Source of the DNA: Pedobacter sp.
GTDB taxonomy: Bacteria > Bacteroidota > Bacteroidia > Sphingobacteriales > Sphingobacteriaceae
Assembly (NCBI GenBank): GCA_014377775.1
Contig: JACMOW010000081.1
Location: forward strand, 1 to 40,654
Reading direction: 5' to 3'
Length of the DNA stretch: 40,654 nt
Made by a program: the position numbers and the translations under genes. The notes under the pieces are model-generated. The model saw only the letters and a program-made list of their open reading frames with translations, ran no database searches and was not told the origin of the DNA. Positions 9,279 through 18,892 of this stretch are shown in pieces. The stretch's first letter is position 1; the number at the start of each line of letters is the position of its first letter.

Positions 9279-10640
9279 TTATTTTTTTTCGTTTTTAAAC
9301 CAAAGTTTCAATTCGTTGCAAGTGGCAAATTCTTCATCAACTTTAATATAAGTGGTTTCTTTACGCTTCTCGAACCATTCGCTCACAACGCGATCTTCTT
9401 TTTCCTTTTGTGCACGCTCCTTAAATTTCGGGTAGTCTTGCGCTAAATTTCCTTTATGTGGGGGAATTTTAGATTTTAGAAAGAAAATTTTATAACCTTC
9501 TTTTGCCTGTTCTGGGGTTGAAAAAGCAACAGGTTTAGAAATTCCTCCAATTTTCATGGTGTCAATCACCACAAAAACACTTGGATCTAATTTTTCAACT
9601 GGTATAAATGTAGTTCTGGCCGTAACATTATCTGCATATAACATCATACCACCGTTGTATTGTGTTTCTTTATTATCAGAATAGGTTGATGCAGCAAACG
9701 CGAATGGCATTTTCTTTACTGTAATATCGTTATAAATACTATCTGCTTTTAATTTTAATCGGCTTAAGCTTTCTGGTGTGGTTTGTGGGCGTACTAAAAT
9801 GTGTCGGGCGTGTACCTGTTCTCCTCTACGTTCAATAACTTGCAAAAAATGATAACCAGCATCAGTTTCAAAAACTGGTGATATTTCCCCAGTTTTTAAT
9901 TTAAAAGCCCATTGTGTAAATTCCTTAAACATGGCAGTTCTGTCAAAAAAACCTAAATCGCCACCTTCTGAAGCAGAACCAGGGTCTTCTGAGTAGCTTT
10001 TTGCTAAAAATCCAAAATCTTCACCGCTTTTTACACGAAGCCTCATTGCTTCAAGCTTATCATAATATTTTTGTTTTTCAGCTTTGCTTAACTTCGGATA
10101 TAAGGCTATTTCTCCCACCTCCACTTCTGTGCTTATGTCTGGTAAACTATCTTTTTGATAAGTTTCGAAATATTTTTTCACCTCTAGTGGTGTAACACTA
10201 ACATTTTCAGTAATTTTTGATTGCATTTTGTTCGCAATTAAGCCCTCTTTTACATCGGGTCTCATCTCGTCCTTATACTGTAATACCGATTTGCGTAAAA
10301 ATTGCTCCAACTGTTCTTGTCCACCCATGCGTTGTATCTGGTAACGCATACGTTTATCCAATTCATCATCCACCTGATTTTCTTGCACAACAATAGAATC
10401 GATTTCGGCTTGTTGCTTTAATAGTTTTTGAATAAGCATTTGCTGCAAATACACGCATTTAATCCGTTCGTTGGCCGGATTACCTTGATTTAAATAAAAG
10501 CCATATTGTTGATTTAATTCAGATAATAAAATAATATTACTACCTACTACCGCAACTACTTTATCTATTGCTTGCTTTTGTGCTTGTACATTCATAAACA
10601 GACACAAAAATGCAGCTGCTATATATAAGGATTTCTTCAT
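9279..10640 (-). CDS. SurA-like periplasmic peptidylprolyl isomerase (two parvulin domains)
   Basis: Signal peptide; KSYSEDPGSASEGGDLGFFDR...FKLKTGEISPVFETDAGYHFLQVIERR parvulin motif plus a second domain. Confidence 0.94.
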   Translation of the reverse strand: MKKSLYIAAAFLCLFMNVQAQKQAIDKVVAVVGSNIILLSELNQQYGFYLNQGNPANERIKCVYLQQMLIQKLLKQQAEIDSIVVQENQVDDELDKRMRYQIQRMGGQEQLEQFLRKSVLQYKDEMRPDVKEGLIANKMQSKITENVSVTPLEVKKYFETYQKDSLPDISTEVEVGEIALYPKLSKAEKQKYYDKLEAMRLRVKSGEDFGFLAKSYSEDPGSASEGGDLGFFDRTAMFKEFTQWAFKLKTGEISPVFETDAGYHFLQVIERRGEQVHARHILVRPQTTPESLSRLKLKADSIYNDITVKKMPFAFAASTYSDNKETQYNGGMMLYADNVTARTTFIPVEKLDPSVFVVIDTMKIGGISKPVAFSTPEQAKEGYKIFFLKSKIPPHKGNLAQDYPKFKERAQKEKEDRVVSEWFEKRKETTYIKVDEEFATCNELKLWFKNEKK

Positions 10641-10697
10641 TCTATGTATTCAATTGTAATTATTCGCAAAGTTAATATTATTCATGTAAGTATTTGC

Positions 10698-11297
10698 TTA
10701 TAGCTTCGCTAAATGCCTCAACTCTTCGTCATTAATCTTTACAGTATATTTTGTTCTCAGTAATTTAATCCAATCGTTTTCTAGGTTCTGCTGATAGTCT
10801 GCAATCACTTGTCCTCGTATTTCATCAAAACCTTTGTTGGCATAATTCGAAGCATTTGCATTATAAAACTCGCGGAGTTTGTTTTCATCATCCCATGCTT
10901 TACTCCAAACTTTTTTTTCAGAGATGTTAAACATTAAAACTCCCTCTCGATATTCATTCATAATAAATGCATATTCTATATCTTTTGGGGAGGTCTTTCT
11001 TTGTGCCTTTAAAGCATTTTCATACCCATTAATTTCTGTCTTATAGGCGGTATCGGCATCTAATCCCATTGATCTGGCATCGATAACCTTAAGTTTAAAG
11101 TTGATGTAAAGGTTTAAGTAGGTAGACAAATCAGCATAAGACACATTCGTAACACCGCGATGGTTTTTCTTATAAACCCACAGAAACTCTTTACTGCTTA
11201 TAGATTTCCCATTTACTAACGCTACATTTTGCGAAAAAGCAAGGAAATTTAAACAGCAGAATATAAAAATGCAACAGACTTTTCTCACAAAAGACAA
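10698..11297 (-). CDS. Short SurA/PPIase-like secreted protein lacking a recognisable parvulin domain
   Basis: Signal peptide then VALVNGKSISSKEFLWVYKKNH...LYINFKLKVIDARSMGLDADTAYKTEI...EYREGVLMFNISEKKVWSKA, as in larger Bacteroidota PPIases. ORF start is TTG (11297); an in-frame GTG at 11288 is an alternative. Confidence 0.75.
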   Translation of the reverse strand: MSFVRKVCCIFIFCCLNFLAFSQNVALVNGKSISSKEFLWVYKKNHRGVTNVSYADLSTYLNLYINFKLKVIDARSMGLDADTAYKTEINGYENALKAQRKTSPKDIEYAFIMNEYREGVLMFNISEKKVWSKAWDDENKLREFYNANASNYANKGFDEIRGQVIADYQQNLENDWIKLLRTKYTVKINDEELRHLAKL

Positions 11298-11393
11298 CGG
11301 CTAACTATTTTAATGGATAAAAATAACAATTTAAGAAGCTATAATAAGATATTTAACTAATTTTAACAGAAATATTTTCTGCTAAATATAAAT

Positions 11394-11906
11394 ATGGTTA
11401 ACCAACTTACAAATAACGCCGAAGCCTTACGTTTATTTTTTACAGAGGATATTTATTTGGTTGCCAATGGGAATGAAATTACCATAAAGGAAGAATTAGC
11501 CCTAGAGCCACAAAAACCGAAGACCGTATTTAACTACCTTGGGAAAAATCAAAAAAACATTTTGATTTTAGTGAATGATAGCCAAAATGATGTGAGTACA
11601 GAACAGGGCAGAGAATTGTTGCGAAAATTAGTTAAAGCGATTAATTTAACTGCAAATGATTTTGCTTTGGTTAACTATTCGGATTATACATCAGAAAAAT
11701 ACAATGACTTACTCGCTTTCTTTAATTGCAAGTTAATGATAGCCTTTGGAGTAAACGCTGTTGATCTTAATGTACCAGCTCAGCCTTTACACCAGCTTAT
11801 TAATTACGAAGAAGCGACGCTATTGTTTGCCGAAAATCTGCATGATTTGGACACAGATCAAGCAAGTAAAAAAATATTATGGACAAGTTTGCAACAACTT
11901 AAATGA
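11394..11906 (+). CDS. Conserved hypothetical protein (possible DNA polymerase III psi-like protein, tentative)
   Basis: 170-aa ORF; stop overlaps rdgB start (ATGA). C-terminal LLFAENLHDLDTDQASKKILWTSLQQLK pattern. Confidence 0.6.
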   Translation: MVNQLTNNAEALRLFFTEDIYLVANGNEITIKEELALEPQKPKTVFNYLGKNQKNILILVNDSQNDVSTEQGRELLRKLVKAINLTANDFALVNYSDYTSEKYNDLLAFFNCKLMIAFGVNAVDLNVPAQPLHQLINYEEATLLFAENLHDLDTDQASKKILWTSLQQLK

Positions 11907-12484
11907 TGAACCAATTGGTTTTTGCATCAAGCAATATTCACAAAACAGCAGAAGTAAGTGCATTGTTATTACCCCATTATAAAGTACTCAATCTGGTCGA
12001 TATTGGCTGCCTAACAGATATTCCTGAAACAGGTGATAGCTTTGCCGAAAATGCAACCTTGAAAAGTACGTATGTAGCCGAAAATTTTAAGTTAGATTGC
12101 TTTGCAGACGATAGTGGATTAGAAGTTGAAGCGCTTAATAATGAACCAGGGATCTTTTCGGCACGCTACAGTGGTTCAAGAGGAGATGAACTTAATTTAA
12201 ACTATCTTTTAGCAAAGATGGAGGGAATAAGCAATCGTAAGGCTAGGTTTAAAACCGTAATTTCACTCCTGTTAGGTGGAAAAAATTATATTTTTGAAGG
12301 AGTTATTAATGGTGAACTGCGAACACAACCAATAGGCACAACAGGTTTTGGTTACGACCCTATTTTTCAGCCTGATGGCTACGCCGAAACATTTGCACAA
12401 ATGCCTATGGCACAAAAAAATAAAATTAGCCATAGAGCAATCGCATTACAAAAATTGATCGGCTTTTTAAAAGCTAGGAGTTAA
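11903..12484 (+). CDS. rdgB: Non-canonical purine NTP pyrophosphatase, RdgB/HAM1 family
   Basis: LVFASSNIHKTAEV, ETGDSFAENATLKS, CFADDSGLEVEALNNEPGIFSARYSG, GFGYDPIFQPDG, KNKISHRA. Confidence 0.97.
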   Translation: MMNQLVFASSNIHKTAEVSALLLPHYKVLNLVDIGCLTDIPETGDSFAENATLKSTYVAENFKLDCFADDSGLEVEALNNEPGIFSARYSGSRGDELNLNYLLAKMEGISNRKARFKTVISLLLGGKNYIFEGVINGELRTQPIGTTGFGYDPIFQPDGYAETFAQMPMAQKNKISHRAIALQKLIGFLKARS

Positions 12485-12491
12485 TGATCCC

Positions 12492-14669
12492 TTAGTTTTT
12501 CTTGGTTGTGTCTGTTTTAAGTAAAGGTGCAATAGGCTTTGAAATAATTTTATTCGAGTCGAGCTTTACTGCTACCTTGTTACTATTATTGGTGTTTGGA
12601 ACTGGCTTCTTCTCTGTAGAGGTAATAACAGATTTCTTTACTGGTTTTTTTATATTGGTTTTTGGGACAACTTTTGGTTTAATAATGCTTTTTGTCGGCA
12701 GCCCTTTAATAATGTCGTTTTTGCTTTTGGGCCTTAATTCAGGTTTCCAGATAAATCCAGTAAGTAATGCCTCTTTTAATGTTTTGTCTGCAGGTAAAAA
12801 TGTTCCTTCTACTCCTTTAATTGTCTTCACACTAGAAATTGTTTTATCTTCAAAAATAATTTTTATCCTTGCACTAACGGTTTGGTTTTGCTGGTATTTT
12901 CCGTCTTCCTTTTTATCGTAATAAATACTTTCGGCATTCCCATCTACATACAAATGTCTGATCTCGCCATCATTAAAAAAGGCGGTAATAATTTTACCTT
13001 TTATCTGATTAAACTTAGTAGTGTCTGCTTCTTGATCTGCAATAAATCCATTTTGAAAAACCTGGGCACTGTTTATTTTCTTGCTCTTAAATTGTACATA
13101 AATGGTATCTCCAGTTTGTTGTGAACTGTCAGCCCATAATATCGGACTTTGATATAATCTTAGTGTAGAATCAGCTGCTGTAAAGAACAGGGAATCAGAT
13201 TTTGCCTGCAAATTGGTTTTGTACACACGAACATTATGGTAAGCCCTAATGGTTCGCGTTTTTACCGTATCGGCGGGATTAAAAGGAGTTGAATCTATTT
13301 TTTTTGGCGGTATAAGTGGTTTTGGTGCTGTTCCAGTACTTTTTTTAGGTGTAGTTTTAGCTACATCTGCTTTTGCATTGATTTTAGGAACAACGAGCTT
13401 TATAGAGTCTTTAACCAAACTATCTTTTTTTGGAACTATTTTTAAATTTAATTTCGTGCTATCTGTTAGTGCTTTCACCGAGTCGACGATCTGTTCTGAA
13501 CGACCTGCTAACTCTATTTTATTCTTTTCGTCTTTTTTCTTTTCTTTATCCTTTTTGCTTTGCTTTGCATTTACCTTTGGCTTGGCTACTGGTTTTTTGG
13601 GAGTTGGAGTTGTTGCAGTTTGAGTAGCTTTAAGGGCCTCTGTTTTCGATTTTTCTTCTTCAACACCAATTTCGTCATCTGCCAATACAGTGGGTTTTTG
13701 AATCAGCTTCAATGCTTTCTGTAACGATCGCTGCGCTTCAAGTATATCGGCGCCAAGCCATAAGGTATCGGCAGTAAGTTTCCCATCAACACGCACTGAG
13801 TCTGATGTGCCCATTCCTACATATGCGTGATCTTTAACTACAATCCGTTCTCCTTCTTTGAAATATTCGCCTAATTGTCCGCGCAGTACAAGTTTATCTT
13901 CCGAATCGTTAAAAATTATATTTTTAACTGCCTTGCCATATCCTTTTTTACCATCATAGTATAAGCTATCACCTTTCAAGGTTTTTGTGCCTTGTGTGTA
14001 AAGATTTTTCTTACCAAAAAATGCCTTTTCACTTTTGGTATTATACTCCCCGTTTTCGGTATAAAGATTATCATCTTTACCTTTTATGTTGGTTGGACCG
14101 TAAAAATAGGTCTGATTGGTAAAGGTGTTATAACGTAAAGTATCAGATTTAATGGTCACAGAATCGGTAACCACCACCACATTATATTTAAAATACGCAT
14201 CTTTTGTACTGGCCAAATAATAACCTTTTTTACTGGTTACGGTAGTGCCGTTTTTGTTCAGTATTTTTCCATTTTCAACATAGGTTCCAACGCGAGTAGC
14301 CATATTATAATCAAAAATGTTGGTGGTAAGTAAAGTAGAGGGATCAGACATCCGCACTTTATTAGTAAGATGTGCCATTTTTGAATTCCCATCATAATTG
14401 AGCAGATCAGAATAAATATTTATCGTGTCTTGATTAATATGCACATTTCCAAAAGCCTCAAAATAGTTTAATTCTTTCCATAAACGCGCACTATCGCAGG
14501 TTAATATTGCGCCATCATGCTCAAAAACAGGTTTTTTTACATGCGTAATTTTGGTAATATTATTAACTGTAGCGACTTCTGAGTCCCTAAGAATAATTTT
14601 TGTTCGCTGTTGAGCATACAATAAGCTGGGGAAGAGGATGAATAGGAAGAATAAGCGTAATTTTTGCAC
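12492..14669 (-). CDS. OstA/LptA-like outer membrane protein with Lys/Pro/Ala-rich low-complexity insert; GTG start
   Basis: Signal peptide; repeated OstA beta-repeats (KGDSLYYDGKKGYGKAVKNI, YGPTNIKGKDDNLYTENGEYNTKS). Start codon reads GTG on the minus strand. Confidence 0.88.
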   Translation of the reverse strand: MQKLRLFFLFILFPSLLYAQQRTKIILRDSEVATVNNITKITHVKKPVFEHDGAILTCDSARLWKELNYFEAFGNVHINQDTINIYSDLLNYDGNSKMAHLTNKVRMSDPSTLLTTNIFDYNMATRVGTYVENGKILNKNGTTVTSKKGYYLASTKDAYFKYNVVVVTDSVTIKSDTLRYNTFTNQTYFYGPTNIKGKDDNLYTENGEYNTKSEKAFFGKKNLYTQGTKTLKGDSLYYDGKKGYGKAVKNIIFNDSEDKLVLRGQLGEYFKEGERIVVKDHAYVGMGTSDSVRVDGKLTADTLWLGADILEAQRSLQKALKLIQKPTVLADDEIGVEEEKSKTEALKATQTATTPTPKKPVAKPKVNAKQSKKDKEKKKDEKNKIELAGRSEQIVDSVKALTDSTKLNLKIVPKKDSLVKDSIKLVVPKINAKADVAKTTPKKSTGTAPKPLIPPKKIDSTPFNPADTVKTRTIRAYHNVRVYKTNLQAKSDSLFFTAADSTLRLYQSPILWADSSQQTGDTIYVQFKSKKINSAQVFQNGFIADQEADTTKFNQIKGKIITAFFNDGEIRHLYVDGNAESIYYDKKEDGKYQQNQTVSARIKIIFEDKTISSVKTIKGVEGTFLPADKTLKEALLTGFIWKPELRPKSKNDIIKGLPTKSIIKPKVVPKTNIKKPVKKSVITSTEKKPVPNTNNSNKVAVKLDSNKIISKPIAPLLKTDTTKKN

Positions 14670-14673
14670 TTTA

Positions 14674-14681
14674 CAAAGTTA
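14674..14681 (-). promoter_or_regulatory. TAnnTTTG box (TAACTTTG) 4 nt from the GTG start of the OstA-like gene
   Basis: Plus-strand CAAAGTTA; start codon at 14669. Confidence 0.5.
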
Positions 14682-14694
14682 AGTTTAATTTTTT

Positions 14695-14702
14695 TATTTT
14701 TG
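14695..14702 (+). promoter_or_regulatory. TAnnTTTG box (TATTTTTG) 4 nt from tilS ATG
   Basis: ATG at 14707. Confidence 0.5.
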
Positions 14703-14706
14703 AGCC

Positions 14707-16035
14707 ATGTTACCCGTAGCTAGCTTTATAGATTATATCAAAAAAAATGCCCTTTTTACTCAAAAGGATAAAATGTTATTGGCCATAAGTGGAGGGAAAG
14801 ACTCGATACTTATGGCTCAGCTATTTAAACTCGCGGGTTTTAAATTTAGTATAGCGCATTGTAATTTTAATTTAAGAGGCGATGAATCACAACGAGATGA
14901 AGCTTTTGTGAAGTTATTTGCATCAACATTGGAAGTGCCTTTTTACAGCGCTCATTTCGATACAAAGGCTTATGCAAAAGAAAATCATTTATCTACTCAA
15001 ATGGCCGCAAGAGATTTACGTTACCAATGGTTTGAGGAAATACGGGCTAATCATGGCTATGATTTTATTGCATTGGCGCATCACCAAAACGATTCGATAG
15101 AAACCCTATTGCTTAATTTAACCAGAGGGACAGGAATTAGAGGATTGCATGGCATTTTACCCAAAAGGGGATATTTGGTTCGACCGTTATTGTTCCTGTC
15201 AAGACAACAAATTGATGAACTTATCGAAAAAAATCATATCGATTATGTAGAAGATAGTTCAAATCAAAGTGATTTGTATGCTCGAAATAGTATAAGGTTA
15301 AACGTAATTCCTGTTTTAAAGGAAATAAATTCCAACTTGGAAGAAACTTTTGCGCATAACATGATCCGCTTCGCCGAAACTGAAGCGGTGTTGCAAAAAT
15401 TTATGGCGCTAACGCGAGAAAGCTTATGTGAAAAAAGAAATGGAGATGTATACCTAAACATCGAAAAAATTAAATGCTTGGATCCACAAAAGCTGCTTTT
15501 TTTCGAACTGCTTAAGCCTTATTATTTTACATCAACAGTGGTTGATGAGATTTTAGCGTCTTTAAACAAACAAAGTGGGACTTCATTCTACAGCCATAGT
15601 TATAGGGCAACGGTTAACAGAACGGAAATTATCATCTCATCATTGGTGCTTTCAAATACTAATGCTGATGTTTTTTTTATGCATCCGCATGATGAATTTG
15701 TTTTAGTTGGATCGCAGAAATTGATGTGCTCGTATTCAGATTTTATTGCCATTGAAGCAAACCTAAACAAAGCATTTGTAGATGCCGACAAATTAATATT
15801 CCCACTAGTGATTCGTTTTAAACAAGATGGCGATAAATTTATGCCGTTGGGAATGAAGCAATATAAAAAGTTGAGTGATTTTTTAATTGCCAATAAGGTT
15901 CCTCTTCCACACAAATCAAAAATCCCACTTCTTATTAATGGCAATGGAGAAATTATTTGGGTTATTGGTTTTAGGCAAGACAATAGATACAAAGTAAATG
16001 CAACAACAAAAAAAGTTGCTATATTCGAAAGTTAA
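14707..16035 (+). CDS. tilS: tRNA(Ile)-lysidine synthase
   Basis: LLAISGGKDSILMA PP-loop, AHCNFNLRGDESQRDEAFV, ALAHHQNDSIETLLLNLTRGTGIRGLHGI. Confidence 0.97.
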   Translation: MLPVASFIDYIKKNALFTQKDKMLLAISGGKDSILMAQLFKLAGFKFSIAHCNFNLRGDESQRDEAFVKLFASTLEVPFYSAHFDTKAYAKENHLSTQMAARDLRYQWFEEIRANHGYDFIALAHHQNDSIETLLLNLTRGTGIRGLHGILPKRGYLVRPLLFLSRQQIDELIEKNHIDYVEDSSNQSDLYARNSIRLNVIPVLKEINSNLEETFAHNMIRFAETEAVLQKFMALTRESLCEKRNGDVYLNIEKIKCLDPQKLLFFELLKPYYFTSTVVDEILASLNKQSGTSFYSHSYRATVNRTEIIISSLVLSNTNADVFFMHPHDEFVLVGSQKLMCSYSDFIAIEANLNKAFVDADKLIFPLVIRFKQDGDKFMPLGMKQYKKLSDFLIANKVPLPHKSKIPLLINGNGEIIWVIGFRQDNRYKVNATTKKVAIFES

Positions 16036-16039
16036 ATCA

Positions 16040-16528
16040 ATGATGGATCAGAAACATATCTATATCGAAAAACAATATATTGGCCGCGATTACATTCGTA
16101 TTAGTATTCGACTAATTATGGCGGCTTTTTGCTTTGCTGCCTATGTTTACGAACGCGACAGAGATAACACGGTGGATCTTTTTTTAGTGGTTGGTTTCGG
16201 GATCATCGCCGTTTCCATTGCGCTTTTATTTTTAATTCAGTACAAAATTCGTATCGAAAATAAGAGTGTGATTATTGATGGGCTATGGACAGCCAAGAAG
16301 GTAAAAATCGATTTAAATAGCATTGTAAAAGTAAGAAAGGATACTTATAGCAATTATTTATTTAATAATCCTGTATATAATCTTCATAAAAAAGGGAGCA
16401 TTCGTTTCTACTCATCGGGCAAAGACGCTGTTGTGTTAACAGATCGCGACGGTTTAGAATATTTTATCGGTACCCAACGCCCCAACGAAATGTATCTGGT
16501 AATTCAGGACGAGATGCAAGGACGATAG
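16040..16528 (+). CDS. Hypothetical membrane protein (two TM helices, PH-like C-terminal region)
   Basis: In-frame ATG at 16040, 4 nt after the tilS stop; TM segments LIMAAFCFAAYVY and LFLVVGFGIIAVSIALLFLI; soluble KNKSVIIDGLWTAKKVKIDLNSIVKV. Confidence 0.7.
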   Translation: MMDQKHIYIEKQYIGRDYIRISIRLIMAAFCFAAYVYERDRDNTVDLFLVVGFGIIAVSIALLFLIQYKIRIENKSVIIDGLWTAKKVKIDLNSIVKVRKDTYSNYLFNNPVYNLHKKGSIRFYSSGKDAVVLTDRDGLEYFIGTQRPNEMYLVIQDEMQGR

Positions 16529-16655
16529 AAAGAAGTGCAAAAAGGCCACGTATCATTTTTAATAACAAATAAAGGAAAAGAGCTATCAATATTATTACCA
16601 TCAGATAACACAAATTGAATAAGATATAGGTTAATTTGTAATTCGAAAGCTATTC

Positions 16656-17789
16656 ATGAAAATAGGAATTGTTTGTTACCCCACATTTGGTGGAAGCGGT
16701 GTTGTTGCCACAGAATTAGGTAAGGCTTTGGCCAATGAAGGTCACCAAGTCCATTTTATAACGTATAGTCAACCCGCACGACTAGATTTTTTCTCTGCGA
16801 ATTTATTTTATCACGAAGTTTCAGTAAGAGACTATCCGCTATTTGATTATGCACCTTACGAATCGGCTTTGGCAAGTAAGCTGGTTGATGTGGTTCGATT
16901 TGAGCAATTGGATATTTTACATGTTCATTACGCCATTCCTCATGCGTCAGCAGCCTTTATGGCCAAACAGATATTAGCTACGTATGGCATAAATATTCCT
17001 TTTGTAACTACATTACATGGTACCGATATTACCCTAGTTGGTAAAGACGCTACCTACAAACCTGTGGTAACTTTTTCGATTAATCAGAGCGATGGTGTGA
17101 CTACGGTATCTGAAGATTTAAAAGAAGACACTTATAAACATTTCGACATTCAGAAGGAGATTAAGGTTATCCCAAATTTCATCGATTTTAACCGATTTAG
17201 TTTACAGCCGAAAGATCATTTCAAAAAGGCAATTGCGCCAAATAATGAAAGAATTTTAATCCATACCTCGAATTTTAGAAAGGTAAAGAATACGCCAGAT
17301 GTGATAAGAACCTTTCAAAAGGTGCTAGGTAAAATTCCATCTAAATTATTAATGGTTGGCGATGGACCTGAGCGTACTGCAAATGAACAGCTTTGTAGAG
17401 AATTGAATATTTCTGAAGATGTAAGATTTTTAGGCAAACAAGATGCGATTGAAGAAATTTTATCGGTATCCGATTTGTTTTTGATGCCATCAGAATCGGA
17501 AAGTTTTGGTTTAGCGGCGCTTGAAGCTATGGCCTGCAAAGTACCTATTATTACAACAAATGCAGGGGGGTTGCCCGAGTTAAATATCGATGGCTATTGC
17601 GGTTATATGAGTAATGTAGGCGATGTAGAAGATATGGCCAAAAATGCAATTATGATTTTGGAAAATGACGACACGCTAAAAGAGTTTAAGGAACACGCTT
17701 ATTTACGAGCGCAAGATTTCGACCTTAAAAAGGTTTTACCCATGTACATTGAATATTATAATGAGGTATTGCAATTTAAATCTTACTGA
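16656..17789 (+). CDS. bshA: N-acetyl-alpha-D-glucosaminyl L-malate synthase (bacillithiol biosynthesis)
   Basis: MKIGIVCYPTFGGSGVVATELGKALANEGHQVHFITYSQPARL; GT4 motifs LMPSESESFGLAALEAMAC. Confidence 0.96.
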   Translation: MKIGIVCYPTFGGSGVVATELGKALANEGHQVHFITYSQPARLDFFSANLFYHEVSVRDYPLFDYAPYESALASKLVDVVRFEQLDILHVHYAIPHASAAFMAKQILATYGINIPFVTTLHGTDITLVGKDATYKPVVTFSINQSDGVTTVSEDLKEDTYKHFDIQKEIKVIPNFIDFNRFSLQPKDHFKKAIAPNNERILIHTSNFRKVKNTPDVIRTFQKVLGKIPSKLLMVGDGPERTANEQLCRELNISEDVRFLGKQDAIEEILSVSDLFLMPSESESFGLAALEAMACKVPIITTNAGGLPELNIDGYCGYMSNVGDVEDMAKNAIMILENDDTLKEFKEHAYLRAQDFDLKKVLPMYIEYYNEVLQFKSY

Positions 17790-18879
17790 ATACCAAGCAA
17801 ACTGGGGTGCCAACATTAATCCTTTTTCCGCTATCGCTGAGTTTACCAGTTGTTTTATTGCGATTAAAAATAACAACATCATTCGTATATTGATGAGCAA
17901 CTAGTAAAAAATTACCACTCGGATCGATACTAAAATTTCGAGGTCCCTTACCTAGAGTGCTCATACTTTCAATAAACGTAAGCATACCATTGCTGCCAAT
18001 AGCAAATAAGTTTATTGTATTGGCGTCACCTCTATTGCTCTCGTATAAAAATTTGCCATCGGCTGATACATGAATATCGGCAGCATCTATTTTTCCAGTG
18101 AAATCTTTAGGTGTAGTTTCGATTTCTTGGATTTTAGTTAAGTCGCCATCGGCGTAAGTATAAGCTGTTATTTTTCCGTTAAACTCATGTGCGACGAAAG
18201 CAAATTTTCCATTTGGGCTAAATGCCAAATGCCTTGGGCCTGAGCCTGCATTGGTTTTGATTATATTTTTAAGAATCAATTCTCGGGCATGGGTTCTTGC
18301 GAAGCTATACGTGTAAATCTGATCCTCACCTAAATCTGTTGCGATCAGGTATTTTTTATCGGGCGTTAATTGTACCTGATGAACATGCGCACTCAATTGC
18401 CTTTTTGGATCGATACTTTTACCTATATGCTGTACCACCTGTGTAGGTGCTAAAAAAGCACCATTAGGTCCAGTATAAAAAACCGAAATACTTCCACCCG
18501 AGTAGTTGGCAACTAAAATTTGGTTTCCATTGCTGGTGATATAGCAAGGACTTGCACCTCCAGAAGGTTTTTTGTTTAAAAAGGTGAGTACTCCACTTTT
18601 ATGCGCTAAACTAAAGGCGCTTACTTCACTGTTTTGGCCAGCTTCATTTACGGTGTAAACGAATTTTTTATCTTTACTTAGTGTTAGATAGCTTGGACTA
18701 ACTGTTTTTGTAATGCTTTTTAAATTTGTTTCTGCAGTTAAACTATTATAATCGTAAATATAAATCCCCTCGCTATTACCTTTATTGGTATAGGTGCCAA
18801 TGAGCAGATTGTAGTTTTGTGCCTCAACTTGAAATGTTAAAATGAAGGAGAATAAAAGGAGAATAATTTTTTTAGGCAT
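17776..18879 (-). CDS. Lactonase family (6-phosphogluconolactonase-like beta-propeller) protein, secreted
   Basis: Signal peptide; IGTYTNKGNSEGIYIYDYN, GPRHLAFSPNGKFAFVAHEFNG, GKGPRNFSIDPSGNFLLVAHQ. Confidence 0.93.
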   Translation of the reverse strand: MPKKIILLLFSFILTFQVEAQNYNLLIGTYTNKGNSEGIYIYDYNSLTAETNLKSITKTVSPSYLTLSKDKKFVYTVNEAGQNSEVSAFSLAHKSGVLTFLNKKPSGGASPCYITSNGNQILVANYSGGSISVFYTGPNGAFLAPTQVVQHIGKSIDPKRQLSAHVHQVQLTPDKKYLIATDLGEDQIYTYSFARTHARELILKNIIKTNAGSGPRHLAFSPNGKFAFVAHEFNGKITAYTYADGDLTKIQEIETTPKDFTGKIDAADIHVSADGKFLYESNRGDANTINLFAIGSNGMLTFIESMSTLGKGPRNFSIDPSGNFLLVAHQYTNDVVIFNRNKTTGKLSDSGKRINVGTPVCLVFSKI

Positions 18880-18892
18880 AATACATCATTCT

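Noticed and set aside
11761-11982. 73-aa plus-strand ORF
   Set aside because: Alternate frame across the junction of two well-supported overlapping genes.
12502-13627. Several plus-strand ORFs (12502-12921, 13249-13623, 13430-13627) with hydrophobic F/L/V composition
   Set aside because: Reverse complement of the Lys/Thr-rich low-complexity OstA-like gene; composition artefact.
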